From Branchiostoma floridae (lineage: Eukaryota > Chordata > Leptocardii > Amphioxiformes > Branchiostomatidae): DNA of 64,000 bases. The DNA is taken from assembly GCF_000003815.2 (NCBI RefSeq), contig NW_023365758.1, positions 488,679-552,678 of the forward strand, in the 5' to 3' direction. Shown one piece after another: positions 31,148 through 42,391 of the stretch (position 1 is the first letter of the stretch; every line of letters starts with the position of its first letter). Below the pieces are notes generated by a model that worked only from the letters and a program-made list of their open reading frames with translations, was not told the DNA's origin and searched no databases. The position numbers were made by a program, and so were the translations under genes.

Positions 31148-32479
31148 ATGGACCATAGCAGTAACGAGGTTGCAATGGAAGACCTGCCAGCTACACACCA
31201 TGGTGGTAGCGGAACGAGTAGCAGCGAGACATCAGACACGGGAAGGCAGCAGAACAAGGAGGTGGGCGTTCCATGCGAGAAAAGGTGCGGAGTAGAATCT
31301 GACCATCCTTCAGCACGGGTTGGGAAGACGGACAGGCTTGCGGTGAAGCATCGTGTCGAGTGTACGGAATGCGACTGTCCCCCTGCACAGGGTCTAACAG
31401 AGCAGACGGACAGGCATGCGGTGAAACGTTCTGTGGACGTACGCTTTGAGTGTACGGTATGTGGTTATAGGACAGTCACAAGGACTAGGCTAACCATACA
31501 CATAAGAAAGCATACTGGTGAAAAACCCTATAAATGTGACCAGTGCGACTATTCTGCTGCACAGAAAGCAAATTTAGGCCAACACATGGCTAAGCACACC
31601 GGAAAACAACACACAGACAGACTTGAGGTGAAACGTTTTGCATGTACGGAGTGTAGCTATAGGGCAGCCACTAAGTACGGCTTATTACAACACACGAGAA
31701 AACACACCGGTGAAAAACCCTTCAAATGTCACCAGTGTGACTTTTCTACTGCGCACAAAGTTTCTTTACACCGCCACCTTACCCATCACAACGGAGAAAA
31801 GCCATTCATGTGTGGACAGTGCGGATACAGGACGGCTGTTAAGTCTAGTCTATCCGAACATATCAAAATACATGTGAAACCATACAAGTGTGGCCAGTGT
31901 GAATATTCTGCTGTACATAAATGCATTTTAGACAAACACATGGCCAAACACACTGGCAGAAAGCCTTACATTTGCGGTGAGTGTGGATACCGGACGGCGG
32001 ACAAGACTATCTTAACCGTACATATGAGAATACATGCTGGTCTGAGACCGTTTAAGTGTGACCAGTGTAACTATTCTGCTACACAAAGTGCAACTTTACG
32101 CCAACACATGACCAGGCACACTGGAGAGAAACCCTACACGTGCGAGGAGTGTGGTTACAGGACAGCTCACATGTCTCACCTACGTGAACATATTAGAAAA
32201 CACACAGGTGAGAAACCCTACAAGTGCGACCAGTGCGGCTATTCTGCTGCACGAAAGAACACTTTAACGCAACACATGGCTACACATACGGGAAACAAAC
32301 CCTACGTGTGTGGGGAGTGCGGGTTCAGGACGACAACTAGTTCTAGCCTAGCCGTACATGTGAGAAAACATACAGGCGAGAGACCTTACAGATGTGACCA
32401 TTGCGAATATTTTGCTGCAACGAAAAGTATTTTAAACCGGCACATCGTCAGGCGACATTTACGAATTCAGGACGGTTGA
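31148..32479 (+). CDS. ZNF-6, C2H2 zinc-finger protein, 12 fingers, rearranged leader
   Basis: 443 residues. The leader starts normally (MDHSSNEVAMEDLP, CEKRCG), then its distal part is duplicated: TDRLAVKHRVECTECD (start of a finger, broken) is followed by PPAQGLTEQTDRHAVKR and the first true finger. A leader-like TDRLEVKRFACTEC also recurs between fingers 2 and 3, replacing a TGEKP linker. Contact quartets: TTRI, QANQ, TYGQ, HVSR, VSSE, HCIK, DTIV, QATQ, HSHE, RNTQ, TSSV, TSIR. Finger 12 has H-x4-H. The fingers are the most divergent of the cluster, and the C-terminus (RRHLRIQDG) fits neither subfamily. Looks like the product of unequal exchange between array starts. Confidence 0.9.
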   Translation: MDHSSNEVAMEDLPATHHGGSGTSSSETSDTGRQQNKEVGVPCEKRCGVESDHPSARVGKTDRLAVKHRVECTECDCPPAQGLTEQTDRHAVKRSVDVRFECTVCGYRTVTRTRLTIHIRKHTGEKPYKCDQCDYSAAQKANLGQHMAKHTGKQHTDRLEVKRFACTECSYRAATKYGLLQHTRKHTGEKPFKCHQCDFSTAHKVSLHRHLTHHNGEKPFMCGQCGYRTAVKSSLSEHIKIHVKPYKCGQCEYSAVHKCILDKHMAKHTGRKPYICGECGYRTADKTILTVHMRIHAGLRPFKCDQCNYSATQSATLRQHMTRHTGEKPYTCEECGYRTAHMSHLREHIRKHTGEKPYKCDQCGYSAARKNTLTQHMATHTGNKPYVCGECGFRTTTSSSLAVHVRKHTGERPYRCDHCEYFAATKSILNRHIVRRHLRIQDG

Positions 32480-33344
32480 CAGGTGTAGCATTTCCACATA
32501 CTTGAAAAAAATACAGGTACTCATTGCGCATATCAAGTTTTTTCACTTTCCTTTTGTTTAGGTCCCACACAATTTGAACAGTCCTAATGATCTAGAATTT
32601 TAGACTGTGATAGTTGCTGTTTTGAATAGTTTTGAATAGATAGTGCATGCCTTAATATTATGGAAATACCAGACACCATGGGAAAGTACAGTTACCAAAC
32701 AACAACCTATGAGGGACCGGTTTCAATTGATTTGAAGTCTGTTTTGCTTAAGTGTGTAGCATATATAAAAACTGTATTTCATTCCCGTCAAATACTTACC
32801 AGGTAGAACTGTATGTAACGTTTATATTGAAATTCAGGAGAATTTCATTTCAATAGGGATGTTACGTTAGATATGGAAGGATGATATTATTTGTGAGCTA
32901 AAACTCTTGGATATTAAGGTGATATGATATTGATAAGATGTGATATGTCATATTCTATTCAAATTAAGACTGTTCATAATATATTGATTTGTGGTATGAT
33001 ATTTAACCTAAGGTGTTGACATTTGATATTGTGCGTAGACTAAGGTTTACATATTGATATATAATGTTTTGGCATAGCTTGTTAGATATTGATATGTAAT
33101 GTTTTGGCATAGCTTGTTAGATATTGATATGTAATGTTTATGCTACAACTGTTAAATATTGATATGTGAGGTACGTGATATAGGCTGTTTCATATGTCAC
33201 AGATGTCTTGTTACACAATCGGAAATAAAAAAGAAGTCTGTCGTTTTCAAGATGTTGTTTTCGAGATGAGCTCCTCCTTAGTTTTATTGCTTGGCTTGCA
33301 ACTCTGGTTTCTCAGCATCATGCGGGTCTTAAACATCACATAAA
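32480..33344. other. ZNF-6 3' flank, GATATTGATATGT repeats
   Basis: No gene. 32930-33180 is rich in imperfect GATATTGATATGTAATG repeats, including a ~38-bp near-perfect tandem pair with TTTTGGCATAGCTTG (about 33060-33125). AATAAA near 33224 could serve as poly(A) signal. Confidence 0.5.
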
Positions 33345-33519
33345 TTAATCTCCAAGCAGATCCTACAATGGCATAAGATAGTGCCAAACTGGCCAAGGAG
33401 TGTAGTCTGCCAAGAGGTGTCTATATGCCTTGTAGCGAAACACAATCCTAAGCCGGCTTCACTCCTCTGCCAGCTTTTGATACTAATTTATGCTACCGTA
33501 GAATCTGCTTGGAGATTAA
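33345..33519. mobile_element. MITE, 175 bp, TTAATCTCCAAGCAGAT ends
   Basis: Terminal inverted repeats of about 22 bp (TTAATCTCCAAGCAGAT, one mismatch further in). CACATA occurs just outside both ends and may be part of the target duplication. The related half-end TATCTCCAAGCAGATATG lies in the introns of ZNF-9, -10 and -11. Confidence 0.7.
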
Positions 33520-33630
33520 CACATAGACGACGTCCAAAGAGCTCCCCTTCTCGGTTGTGTGGTGGTTGATACTGATGTTAGTTAGCTGAGGGTCCACTAT
33601 ACTTTATACAGTATACAAAATATAGGATGA

Positions 33631-33840
<210 letters not shown>

Positions 33841-35023
33841 ACAGTTGATAGCCACGGATACAGGACGATGGGTGAATCTATCCGGACACATGCAAGACAG
33901 CACAGGTGAAGACATAAGTCACAAATATGATCGATGAAAATAGTTAACTACCTAAAAATAAAATTTTTGCTTAGTCATGGTTAAACGAACTGCATGTAAC
34001 ATGACCTTGACTTTGCACCAGATCACTAGAGCTAAAGAACGGATGAAAACCGGTTAATACACGGCGAATATTGAACATTGAATATACAATATAGAATTTC
34101 TGTATTCTTCGATATTCACTAATAAGTCTTTTACAAGTTTATCTTTGACGCCATTAGATGAACCATGCATTATAGTTTACAGTTTACAGTTACCGTTACT
34201 TCTGTCTTCAGTAGCGATAAGCAGTTGAACCAGGACATGCCATTGTCATCTGCATTAGTCACTGTAAGTGTTGCGTTACCGCTTGAGCCATTCAGAAACA
34301 GAGCCTTTCGGATGTTTCTTTACTGGAATATTTTGTCCAATCAGTAGGGTTCATTACGACGTAAGTGGTTGTGGCTATTTAGTGATTTACAAGGATTAAC
34401 AATGCATTACTCTAAACATTAAACGACTCTCAGAGGAATTTTTGTCCAGAGTGTCTTGCTAAATTTTCGGGAATTGTATCACGTGTGTGTGTGTGCGCGC
34501 GCGTCTGTGCGGTGTGTGTCTCCGTGAGTATTTGTGTCAGTTAGGATGTGGGTTACGGAATACGCCTTGTTGTTTTTGTATGTTCTGGCGTCATGCGACA
34601 TGAAAGTTGGCGCGTACTGATACTGTACGTATTTCAGACAAACGAAAAGGACGACAATCCAATCGGCAGTTTAAAAAGTGGTTTCGACCACCATAACCAT
34701 ATAAACTTATTACTATCCTAGACAGAAACAAAGGCCAGAGACAGATTAGTATAACAAATGACAAACTTACTGGTTACAAGATTCAAAATTTCTGTTTTGA
34801 TAAAGAACACTAACAATGTGACACAAGGAAATTAAACTGTTACGTAATCCAAGGAGGATAAATCAGACAAAATCATTTTGATAATCAAGACAATACCATA
34901 TACAACTTTTATTTTTTGATGTTGTTCAAGACTGGTCTTTCAAATCAGCCATATCAAATTTTTTTTATTAAAGTATCTAAATTTCCAAGATGTCTTCCTA
35001 ACACGTCGGGTGCACCAGGGTAA
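33841..35023. other. Intergenic, upstream of ZNF-7
   Basis: No gene. GT/GC-rich microsatellite at about 34484-34512. 34940-35000 contains the TA target that is filled by a transposon upstream of ZNF-5. Confidence 0.5.
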
Positions 35024-35190
35024 TCAGGCATATCAACTTTGACCTTCGACCTCCATAGCGTAGAAAGGTCAGTTTGGCTGTCCGCCATTTTGGTTTGTCT
35101 GAGTATCACGATTCCTTTGTAGTCCCTTGTGTCTCCAGTTTTCAAGACAATCCGACAATTCAGCAATTAATTAGAACCACAAACCAGAAG
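35024..35190 (+). promoter_or_regulatory. ZNF-7 first exon/promoter module
   Basis: TCAGGCATATCAACTTTGACC then TTCGACCTCC, an AAAGGTCAG half-site, CCGCCATTTT at 35082-35091, TTGTCTGAGTATCACG, TCAAGACAATCC, and CCAGAAG before GTAAAA (donor 35191). Confidence 0.7.
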
Positions 35191-35837
35191 GTAAAACATT
35201 TGACATCTATCTGTCTGATCTTCGTCTAGTAGTTATTTATTTTCTTTACTTGTAGTTGTAGTTGTATTTTTTCTGATTATTCTCTACTACTACTCAGAGT
35301 ACTACGGAGAAATCTGTTCTGTTCTTTATGCGATTTTGACTGTATAATAAAACTACAGTTCAATTTACGTTTTGTGGACGACAAAGGTAACAGAATGAAC
35401 CCCAGCTAGGTATCAATCGTTACCTGTACTACGTAAACATCTGTTGAGTTTCTTACTGATAGCAAGGACGTTACGTTGATGTAACGTCCTTGGTGATAGT
35501 GGGCACAGATTTTGAAGGGTTTCAGAGCCAAAATATTCTCCGCACTGGTAGTCTCAGCACTCGGTTTCCAATGCCGATAGGTCAGGTATTCCAGTGCTGA
35601 AGCTCACTAAACAATGGACTTGCAGTGCAGACATCCACTTCAGGTGTTAAAAAGCTAAGAGAGGAACCCGGTTTTAATTTTAATTTTTTTTTTACTAAAT
35701 TGTCATTCAGGGTGTGAGCATACCATGATTATGTTTGTGTGTGCGCGCGCGCGCGTGTGTGTGTGTTCGTGCGCGCGCGTAAGTGTGCATGTGGGTATTT
35801 CCTATCTTTTAATTTCGTATGATTTATTGTTGAATAG
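35191..35837 (+). other. ZNF-7 intron 1
   Basis: GT/GC-rich tract at about 35733-35790. The acceptor is GTTGAATAG (35836-35837). The usual AAATGGGTGAGAGAAGCG that starts the coding exon elsewhere is missing, so a short deletion removed the normal start. Confidence 0.6.
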
Positions 35838-35848
35838 GCGAGATTGCC

Positions 35849-36685
35849 ATGGACGATCATCCAGCTACACACCCTGGCGACGAGACAAACAGCAGCGAGA
35901 CACCGGACACCGGAAGGCAGCAGAACAAGGAAGGGGAAATTCTATACCAGGAAAAATGCGGAGTAGGATCTGACCATCCTTCCACACAGGACCCAACAGT
36001 GCAGACGGACAGAGTTGCGGTGAAACGTACTGTGGATAAACGCTTCGAGTGTACGGAGAGTGACTATATTGCTGCAACAAAGGCTGACCTAATGAAACAC
36101 ACAAGAAAACATACTAGTGAGAAACCCTATAAATGTGACCAGTGCGACTATTCTGCAGCACAGAAAGTTCATTTAGACCGACACGTGACTAAACACACCG
36201 GAGAAAAACCCTTCATGTGTGGGGAGTGCGGGTACAGAACGACTGACAGGTTTAGCCTATCCGAACATATGAGCAGACATACAGGTGAGAAACCCTACAA
36301 ATGCGACCAGTGTGACTATTCAGCAATACGGAAAGTTTATTTAGGCCGACATATGACTAAACACACTGGGGAAAAACCCTACATGTGTGGGGAGTGCGGA
36401 TACAGGGCCGCTGCCAGGTCTAGCCTATCCAAACATTTGAGAATACATACGGGCGTAAAACCATACAAGTGCGACCAATGCGACTATTCTGCTGGACACA
36501 AAGGTAATTTAAGCCGACACATGGCTCAACACACTGGCGAAAAACCCTACATGTGTGGAGAGTGCGGATATAGGACAGCTGACAGGTCCAACCTATCTCT
36601 ACATATGAGAACGCATACGGGCGTAAAACCCTACAAGTGTGACCAATGCGACTATTCTGCTACACAGAAAAATACTTTTAAGTAA
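35849..36685 (+). CDS. ZNF-7, interrupted C2H2 zinc-finger gene, N-terminal part
   Basis: The first ATG left after a start-region deletion equals leader Met 10 of the paralogs, so the leader is 65 residues. Finger 1 is disabled (CTES for CTEC). Seven further fingers follow: TADK (broken), QVHR, DFSE, RVYR, ASSK, HGNR, DSNL, then finger 8 ends in a TAA (36683-36685) two codons before its first zinc-binding His. The paralogous codon is often CAA or CGA, so a single C-to-T change is likely. If made, the 278-residue protein would keep six sound fingers. Three independent lesions suggest a pseudogene or one well on the way. Confidence 0.7.
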   Translation: MDDHPATHPGDETNSSETPDTGRQQNKEGEILYQEKCGVGSDHPSTQDPTVQTDRVAVKRTVDKRFECTESDYIAATKADLMKHTRKHTSEKPYKCDQCDYSAAQKVHLDRHVTKHTGEKPFMCGECGYRTTDRFSLSEHMSRHTGEKPYKCDQCDYSAIRKVYLGRHMTKHTGEKPYMCGECGYRAAARSSLSKHLRIHTGVKPYKCDQCDYSAGHKGNLSRHMAQHTGEKPYMCGECGYRTADRSNLSLHMRTHTGVKPYKCDQCDYSATQKNTFK

Positions 36686-36688
36686 CAC

Positions 36689-37216
36689 ATGGCTAGTCAC
36701 ACAGGCAAAAAACCCTACAAGTGTGGAGAGTGCGGATACAGGACGGCTGACAGGTCTTACTTGACCAGACATATGAGAAAACATACAGGTGAGAAACCAT
36801 ATAAGTGTGACCAGTGTGACTATTCTGCTGCACATAAAGTTTCATTCGACATTCATCTTACTAAACACACCGGTGAAAAGCCATTTATGTGTGGACAGTG
36901 CGAATACAGGACTGCTAACAGGTCTCACCTATCCGAACATATGAGGAGACATTCAGGAGAAAAGCCTTATAAATGTGACCAGTGCGACTATTCTGCTGCA
37001 CACAAAGGTAATCTAGTCAAACACAAGGCTAAACACACCGGCGAAAAACCCTTCATGTGTGGAGAGTGCGGATACAGGACGGCTGACAGGTCTCACTTGA
37101 CCGTACACATGAGAAAACATACAGGTGAAAAGCCCTATAAATGCGACCTGTGTGACTATTCTGCTGCACAGAAATGCAATTTAGACCAACATGTAGCTAA
37201 ACACAATGGCGAATAA
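36689..37216 (+). pseudogene. ZNF-7 continuation after the in-frame stop, 6 fingers
   Basis: Continues in the same frame directly after the TAA with the rest of finger 8, then fingers 9-14: DSYR, HVSI, NSHE, HGNK, DSHV, QCNQ, and the subfamily end HNGE. The frame is otherwise open, so the stop is recent. Fingers 11-14 and the 3' flank are almost identical to the end of ZNF-11. Separate translation from a Met at 36689 is unlikely because no promoter or splice acceptor precedes it. Confidence 0.8.
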
Positions 37217-37412
37217 CCCAACGTTCAGGGAGTGTGGATACATGGACGGCTGGCAGGTATTCCATATCCTTAGATATGACAGACAATTTACAATAGCACA
37301 GTGATACATTGTAAATAGACACAGGATGGGACACACCATGGAAACTATGAATGTGATCAGTGTGAATATACCCCTGCACATAAATCGATACATGGCTAAA
37401 CACACAATTGTA
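37217..37412 (+). pseudogene. Fossil fingers after the ZNF-7 stop
   Basis: Directly after GGCGAATAACCC the sequence still reads like a finger in a shifted frame (GGGAGTGTGGATACATGG, ACGGCTGGCAGG), then a D-class relic GAATGTGATCAGTGTGAATA, CATGGCTAAACACACA. See the matching relics after ZNF-8 to ZNF-11. Confidence 0.65.
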
Positions 37413-37545
37413 GATACGATCATATTACGATGTGTGACCATACCGCCACTGTGACCTTAACAATTATGTGCGTATCTACTTTAGACCAACATATGGTCCT
37501 TTGACAAAGAATTGAGTTTTTTGAAAACTGACGCTTCACTTTTTT

Positions 37546-38143
37546 GCATTTTGCGACTTGCAGTCGCAAAATGCCTTCTATCCATAGTAGTCGCCGTTGT
37601 GATGGGGTGATGGGGTGATGGAGTGATGTTGAGATGAACGGACCTGTTCAATCCATGCCAAACATTTCTATACCTGTTAAAACAGGCCTTTCTTCAACAT
37701 GTTCGCACTGGCGCAGTGGTTAGAGTTTACGCATTCTAAACCAATGCACCCGGTTCGAATTCGGGGAGGTAGATTTTTTTTTTTTCTTTTTTACATCCAT
37801 TAAAATACTAATTTTTACATCCATTTGGCCACACCAATTTATTTCTTTGGTTAACGGATTCGCCGCTTCGTTTTTTTGCCGAATAGAAATAAAAATTAAA
37901 AGAAAAAAAACTTAAAAATGCCCGCAACAGAGCTCACTCAAAAACAGGCAGTGTAGTGAAATTTGCTGCAGTTCACGCAAATTTTAACAGGTGGCGTCTA
38001 GATCTAGATTCAGGCACATATGTGAATCTCTCCATGCGCCAATATCAGGTTTAGTTACTCTGTTCTATTTATATGACATTCTAATAACTAGGAAAAAACG
38101 TTCACACACGCAAACATTGGCAAAATGCCAGCTTTTTTAAAAG
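37546..38143. mobile_element. 598-bp insertion with 9-bp target duplication and tRNA-like boxes
   Basis: Absent from the duplicate at 60740, where CACTTTTTT runs straight into AACTAGG. Here CACTTTTTT (37537-37545) and CACTTGTTT (38144-38152) flank the insert. It opens with a perfect 13-bp hairpin (37546-37574, GCATTTTGCGACT arms) and has a tRNA-like segment in the middle. No protein. The class is uncertain: SINE-like by its Pol III boxes, MULE-like by the 9-bp duplication. Confidence 0.75.
37702..37772 (+). other. tRNA-like sequence (Pol III box A and box B)
   Basis: Box A TGGCGCAGTGGT (37709-37720) and box B GGTTCGAATTC (37752-37762). A 5-bp anticodon-like stem (GCATT/AATGC) with loop CTAAACC and a T arm fold well, but the acceptor arms do not pair and the variable loop is one base. 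A tRNA-derived remnant within a mobile element, not a tRNA gene. Confidence 0.5.
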
Positions 38144-38283
38144 CACTTGTTTAACTAGGAACTGTAAAGAAGGGTCTAGTAAATTAGTTATCATTGTCGA
38201 TTTGTGGGATATGCCTTTTTCTATTTATACATATGTATATTCCATAGTATAGACATTGATAGGTCATTCTGCATAAATAGATA

Positions 38284-38457
38284 CAGTGGAAGCCAGTTAA
38301 TTGCACATCGGATTAACGCACACTTCTGTTAACTGCACGGAATCCCACAATCCCAAACCGGTGCGGTCCAGCTAGATTACTTCGCATTATTGCACCAGTC
38401 GGATAATTGCACCAAATTCACTGGCAAATAGGCCGTGCAATTATGCGGATTCTACTG
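38284..38457. mobile_element. pogo-like MITE, 174 bp
   Basis: Ends CAGTGGAAGCCAGTTAATTG and, inverted, CAGTAGAATCCGCATAATTG, with TA on the left. The TTAATTGCAC-type ends are typical of pogo/Tigger-group Tc1/mariner elements. The copy at 60873-61046 is its duplicate. Confidence 0.65.
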
Positions 38458-38771
38458 TTTTGTATTGTGTATGTATTGATATAACGCTCTCTTGTCGTTT
38501 CTTCTCACTGACATTTATTCATACATTGCATCAAATGTTTTTGATCAATTCAATGCATGGTTATCATATTATGACAATTTACAACACATTGAATAATAAA
38601 ACCAACTGTAATATTTAAAACAGATGTTACTGCTGTAATAGACTGATGGAAAACTGCTGTAATAGACTGATGATTCTTCTGGTGGAAAATGCCTGGTTAT
38701 TATTATTTATCACCCAAATATTGATATGACGCTCTCTTGTTGTTTCTTCTCACTCAAACTTTTTAAATATA

Positions 38772-38901
38772 CAGTAGAATCTGCTTAATTGCACGGCCTA
38801 TTTGCCAGTAAATTTGGTGCAATTATCCGGCTGGTGATTTGGGATTCTGGGATTCCGTGCAGTGTGCGTTAATCCGATGTGCAATTAACTGGCTTTAACT
38901 G
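38772..38901. mobile_element. pogo-like MITE, 130 bp, opposite orientation
   Basis: Starts CAGTAGAATCTGCTTAATTG and ends AATTAACTGGCTTTAACTG, flanked by TA on both sides (38770-38771, 38902-38903). It is an inverted relative of the MITE at 38284, with about 310 bp between them. Its duplicate falls in the 61149-61501 gap. Confidence 0.65.
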
Positions 38902-41900
38902 TATTGAGTCAAACTTTTTTGTCAATCAATTAAGGCATGGTTATAACAGTATGACGATTTCCATTACATTGCAAAATAAGATAAACTGTTCTCTTAAACT
39001 CACAAAGTTTCTTGCAAGACCTTTTCTTGCTGGCTATGCATGTTATTACGATAAATACAGTGAATAGATTATAGTACTAGTATACAATATGAGTGTGCGT
39101 TTACGGGTAAGTACATTCAACCGCCCAATGAATTAATAATTCAATTACTCAATTAGTCGATCATTTCTGAAAATTCCACTAATCAGAGTCTGTTGAGAAT
39201 ATATAGGAAATGTGTCTGGCTGGTTGATTGTTAAAATTTTAGAACGACTTAGAGTCCATTCCAAGTCACCATGTGGTTTTTTAGGAGATATTTGTAATAA
39301 GTCTGAATTATTTTGAATAAAAGAATATCTAAGCCACAATAATAAAATTCTTTAAAAAAATTGACTAAGGAAATACTCATTTATTTGAATTCCTTTGAAT
39401 ATTTTAGAAACATTTTGAAAGTAAATGTACAAAAATATCTTTATTTAGAATAATTGTGAAACCTCTGTGTGATTCTTTCATAATTACAAATATTTACAAA
39501 TATTTGTAAACTTTGCCAAATGGTAAAATTAGTTTATTGTCCCCATAAAAAGTGAGCCCTATTGTTGCCTCTGTATATTTTTAGATTTCACTACTGGGCA
39601 CTGCAAGATCCTTTGTGGTGGGCCATTGTTGCATGACACCCAACCATACTTTGTAAGGATGTGTGAATTGCTATCTTCCTGGCCCACTGACCCATTTACA
39701 AAATGTTATAAAAAATGCTAGAAAATGGTAAACAGTGGTAGAATGCTGTTATCATTATTTAGAAACCATTAGAAGTATCCAAATTCACATCATGATTATT
39801 TCCAAAGTTTTACAGGACCGGGGAAGTATTTATAAAGTTGAAACAATGTTAACAAGAGTCGGAAAACTCAAACCTGCTTGAAATATTTTGTTTTGTGATG
39901 GTGCGTATGGTGTGTTGTGGGGGTTGATATGGTTTGACGTTTGACAAAATTATTCCATCATTGTTCTTAAGTTATATATCTACCTATGGTAAACAGTGAG
40001 ATCCAAAACTACACCTTTCTGGTGTCCTCACCATTTCATTTTTATTTCCTATTGTTACACCTGCACCTGGCACATACATTGTATCTCAATGTGTATATAA
40101 TGGTTCACACCATACAGAGGTGACAGCGATGGTCACAGTTGCTCTTTTTTGCTCCTTGGAAGATTTTGACCAGAATGCCCCAGCAGTTCTAGAGCAAGCT
40201 GCTAGAGGGCCCAAACATACAACACTTCTTCCTTACACCACAAGCTATGTGCCACCAAAAATCAAGACCATAGCATATCCATGTCAAAAGATACAAAAAT
40301 CCAAGTTCTGTTGCAGTACCAAGGTCACACACCAGGGAATCCAAAATTGACTTTGACCTTCTTCTTCCAAACACCTACCCAAATACCAAATATCATTACA
40401 ATCCATCAACAGGTTCTAAAGTTATGCTGACCACAAATATGTGGAAACACAAACAGACACACACACAGACACACCAAAAACTATACCTCCATTTTTCATG
40501 GAGGTAAATCACACGTTCTGTTCTGGAGATATAGCACTGGAAACGACCCTTCCACACACTCCCATGCTACTGAAAACTCAAAACACATGTTACAGCTGCT
40601 AGCTGTCCCCAAGGTGGTTGAGACAGAGGGAATGAGGCCAGATCACTCCATATCAGGAAAAGGGGTGTAAATATTTAAAAAAAACGAACCACAAAACAAC
40701 AGCAAACTTCTAATCTACTTAATAGCACTTTAGGTCACACACTCTATCCCCATAGCAAAGGAAATCGCAATCCATCCAGAGGTTCTAGAGATATCGGTCC
40801 GGAATCACAAAGATCCCTACCAGAAACAGTACATGCTTTTTTCAAGCATGTAAAAATATTTGTGAAGTATCAAATGTCCTAGACATATAATGACAAACTT
40901 TAAAATTAATTCTGAACAATGGCAACAAACATCCGCATGGTGACTTGGAATATACAATAGTTAGTAATTCCGGACTGGTATGCCATCGATGTTGGGTAGG
41001 GGACTGTTACACTTGCACAGCTTTACTAGAGACCCATGGCGCCTGACGAGTACTTATATACATAAGCTTGTCCTCGCTATAAAACGGTATATCTGATACC
41101 ATATAGTGTACTCGAGGTATGCTACGATATGGTATCATGCCGAAAGAGCGTGTTACTGTCGGTATTACTGGAATACCCTGCAGTGGAACAGTGTCGTTGT
41201 AAGTTTGAATCTGCCGCCTTTAGTTTTAGATTAGCATAAGTTACTTCCCGCCACTAGTACCCCACTAGCCTGGTTACCAAACCCCAGCCCGATCTCAAAT
41301 ATCTATCGTGCAGGGGTCTGGCCGGATGGGATAGGCCGGCTTCTCAATTTTACCCCTTATAGTGGGCAAAAAAACTCCACCAGTAGAACAGCAGCAGGAT
41401 CAGCAGGAGGTAATACACCCCTACCATGATTGGTTAAAGACTCCCAACTGTATTTTTTGAATCCATAACAGTGGCCACTAAGTACCTCTCGATCACGGGC
41501 CGAACACAATACCACTGTACTACGCGGTCCCAAGACCTCACGAACAAGAGCTCACCTTGGAGTATATACAAGAACTGAGGAGTACCACAGGAACTCAACC
41601 CCAGGAGTAAATTCACCCATCAAGAAAGAAGCAAGAATTCACTGAGGACACAACTAAGGACTCACTCAAGAAGATTCAGAGAAAGGGACAAAACCAGAAC
41701 TTTCCAGTTTAGTTTGGCGGCCTTTTGTACAACTACTAACACTGCTTAATTAAACTATCAAAACGAATAAGTCAGCGAGTGCGTATCGTCCCACTCAAGA
41801 CTTCTCAGCAAAGACAAGGTGAGTTCAGTTAAAACATTTTCTAGACCCCGACCTAGCTGAAGCGCTGAGAGTCAAGGCACTAACAGTCGTCCTTCCATAC

Positions 41901-42099
41901 AGATTGACCTAAATAACTGCTCATCATCGATGGAGGTCTCAATCAGATACGATCCCTTTGATGAGCAAGTACTATCGGTAACTTTTAGTTGTGTTTTTTA
42001 ATTAATTATTATCAAATCATCTGTTCTAATCAAACATGTCAAAATTTTATGAGTTAGGCCGAGAACTTATTGATCACCCCTCGTACACCTGTGGGATAA
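38902..42099. other. Intergenic, no gene; repeat-derived in part
   Basis: AT-rich sequence, mostly inside the segmental duplication. A degenerate dispersed repeat with AAAATTGACTTTGACCTTC and two related CCATC(A/C)A(C/G)AGGTTCTA motifs lies at 40300-40800. A short inverted repeat TGATACCATAT/ATATGGTATCA lies at about 41093-41138. The 76-codon frame at 40120-40350 is identical in both duplicates but has no other support. 41948-42050 matches the region upstream of ZNF-5. Confidence 0.5.
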
Positions 42100-42275
42100 T
42101 CAGGTGTATCAACTTTTACCCTCGACCTCACCAGCACAGGAATGCAGACAGGTGAGTTTGCCCCTCCGCCATTTTGGTTTCTCGGAGATTCACTAACGAC
42201 AACTTTGCTCCAGTTTGAGGCCAGTTTCAAGACAATTCGACATTTCAACGCTATATCAGCACCACAAACCTGAAG
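42100..42275 (+). promoter_or_regulatory. ZNF-8 first exon/promoter module
   Basis: TCAGGTGTATCAACTTTTACC, CTCGACCTCACC, CCGCCATTTT at 42166-42175, TTGCTCCAGTTTGAGGCC, TTTCAAGACAATTCGAC, and CCTGAAG before GTAAAA (donor 42276). The first receptor-like half-site has lost its G (TTTTACC). Confidence 0.75.
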
Positions 42276-42334
42276 GTAAAATATTTGCCAACCTCTTGTC
42301 CGTTCTTCGTCTGATATATATATATATCTATATA

Positions 42335-42391
<57 letters not shown>

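Larger units (their letters stand above)
36880..41430. repeat. Segmental duplication, copy 1
   Basis: The end of ZNF-7 and about 4 kb of its 3' flank match 59925-64000 almost base for base (for example 40120-40350 equals 62708-62938). Differences visible by eye: a 598-bp insertion present only here (37546-38143), a 168-bp finger-pair duplication present only in copy 2, and scattered single bases. Copy 2 runs to the window edge, so the right border is not seen. Confidence 0.9.

Noticed and set aside
37702-37772. A functional tRNA gene
   Set aside because: Box A and B and two stems are present, but the acceptor arms do not pair, the variable loop is one base, and it sits inside a transposed segment.
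40120-40350. A 76-codon frame conserved at 40120 and 62708
   Set aside because: Identity is explained by the block duplication; no splice, domain or codon evidence supports it.
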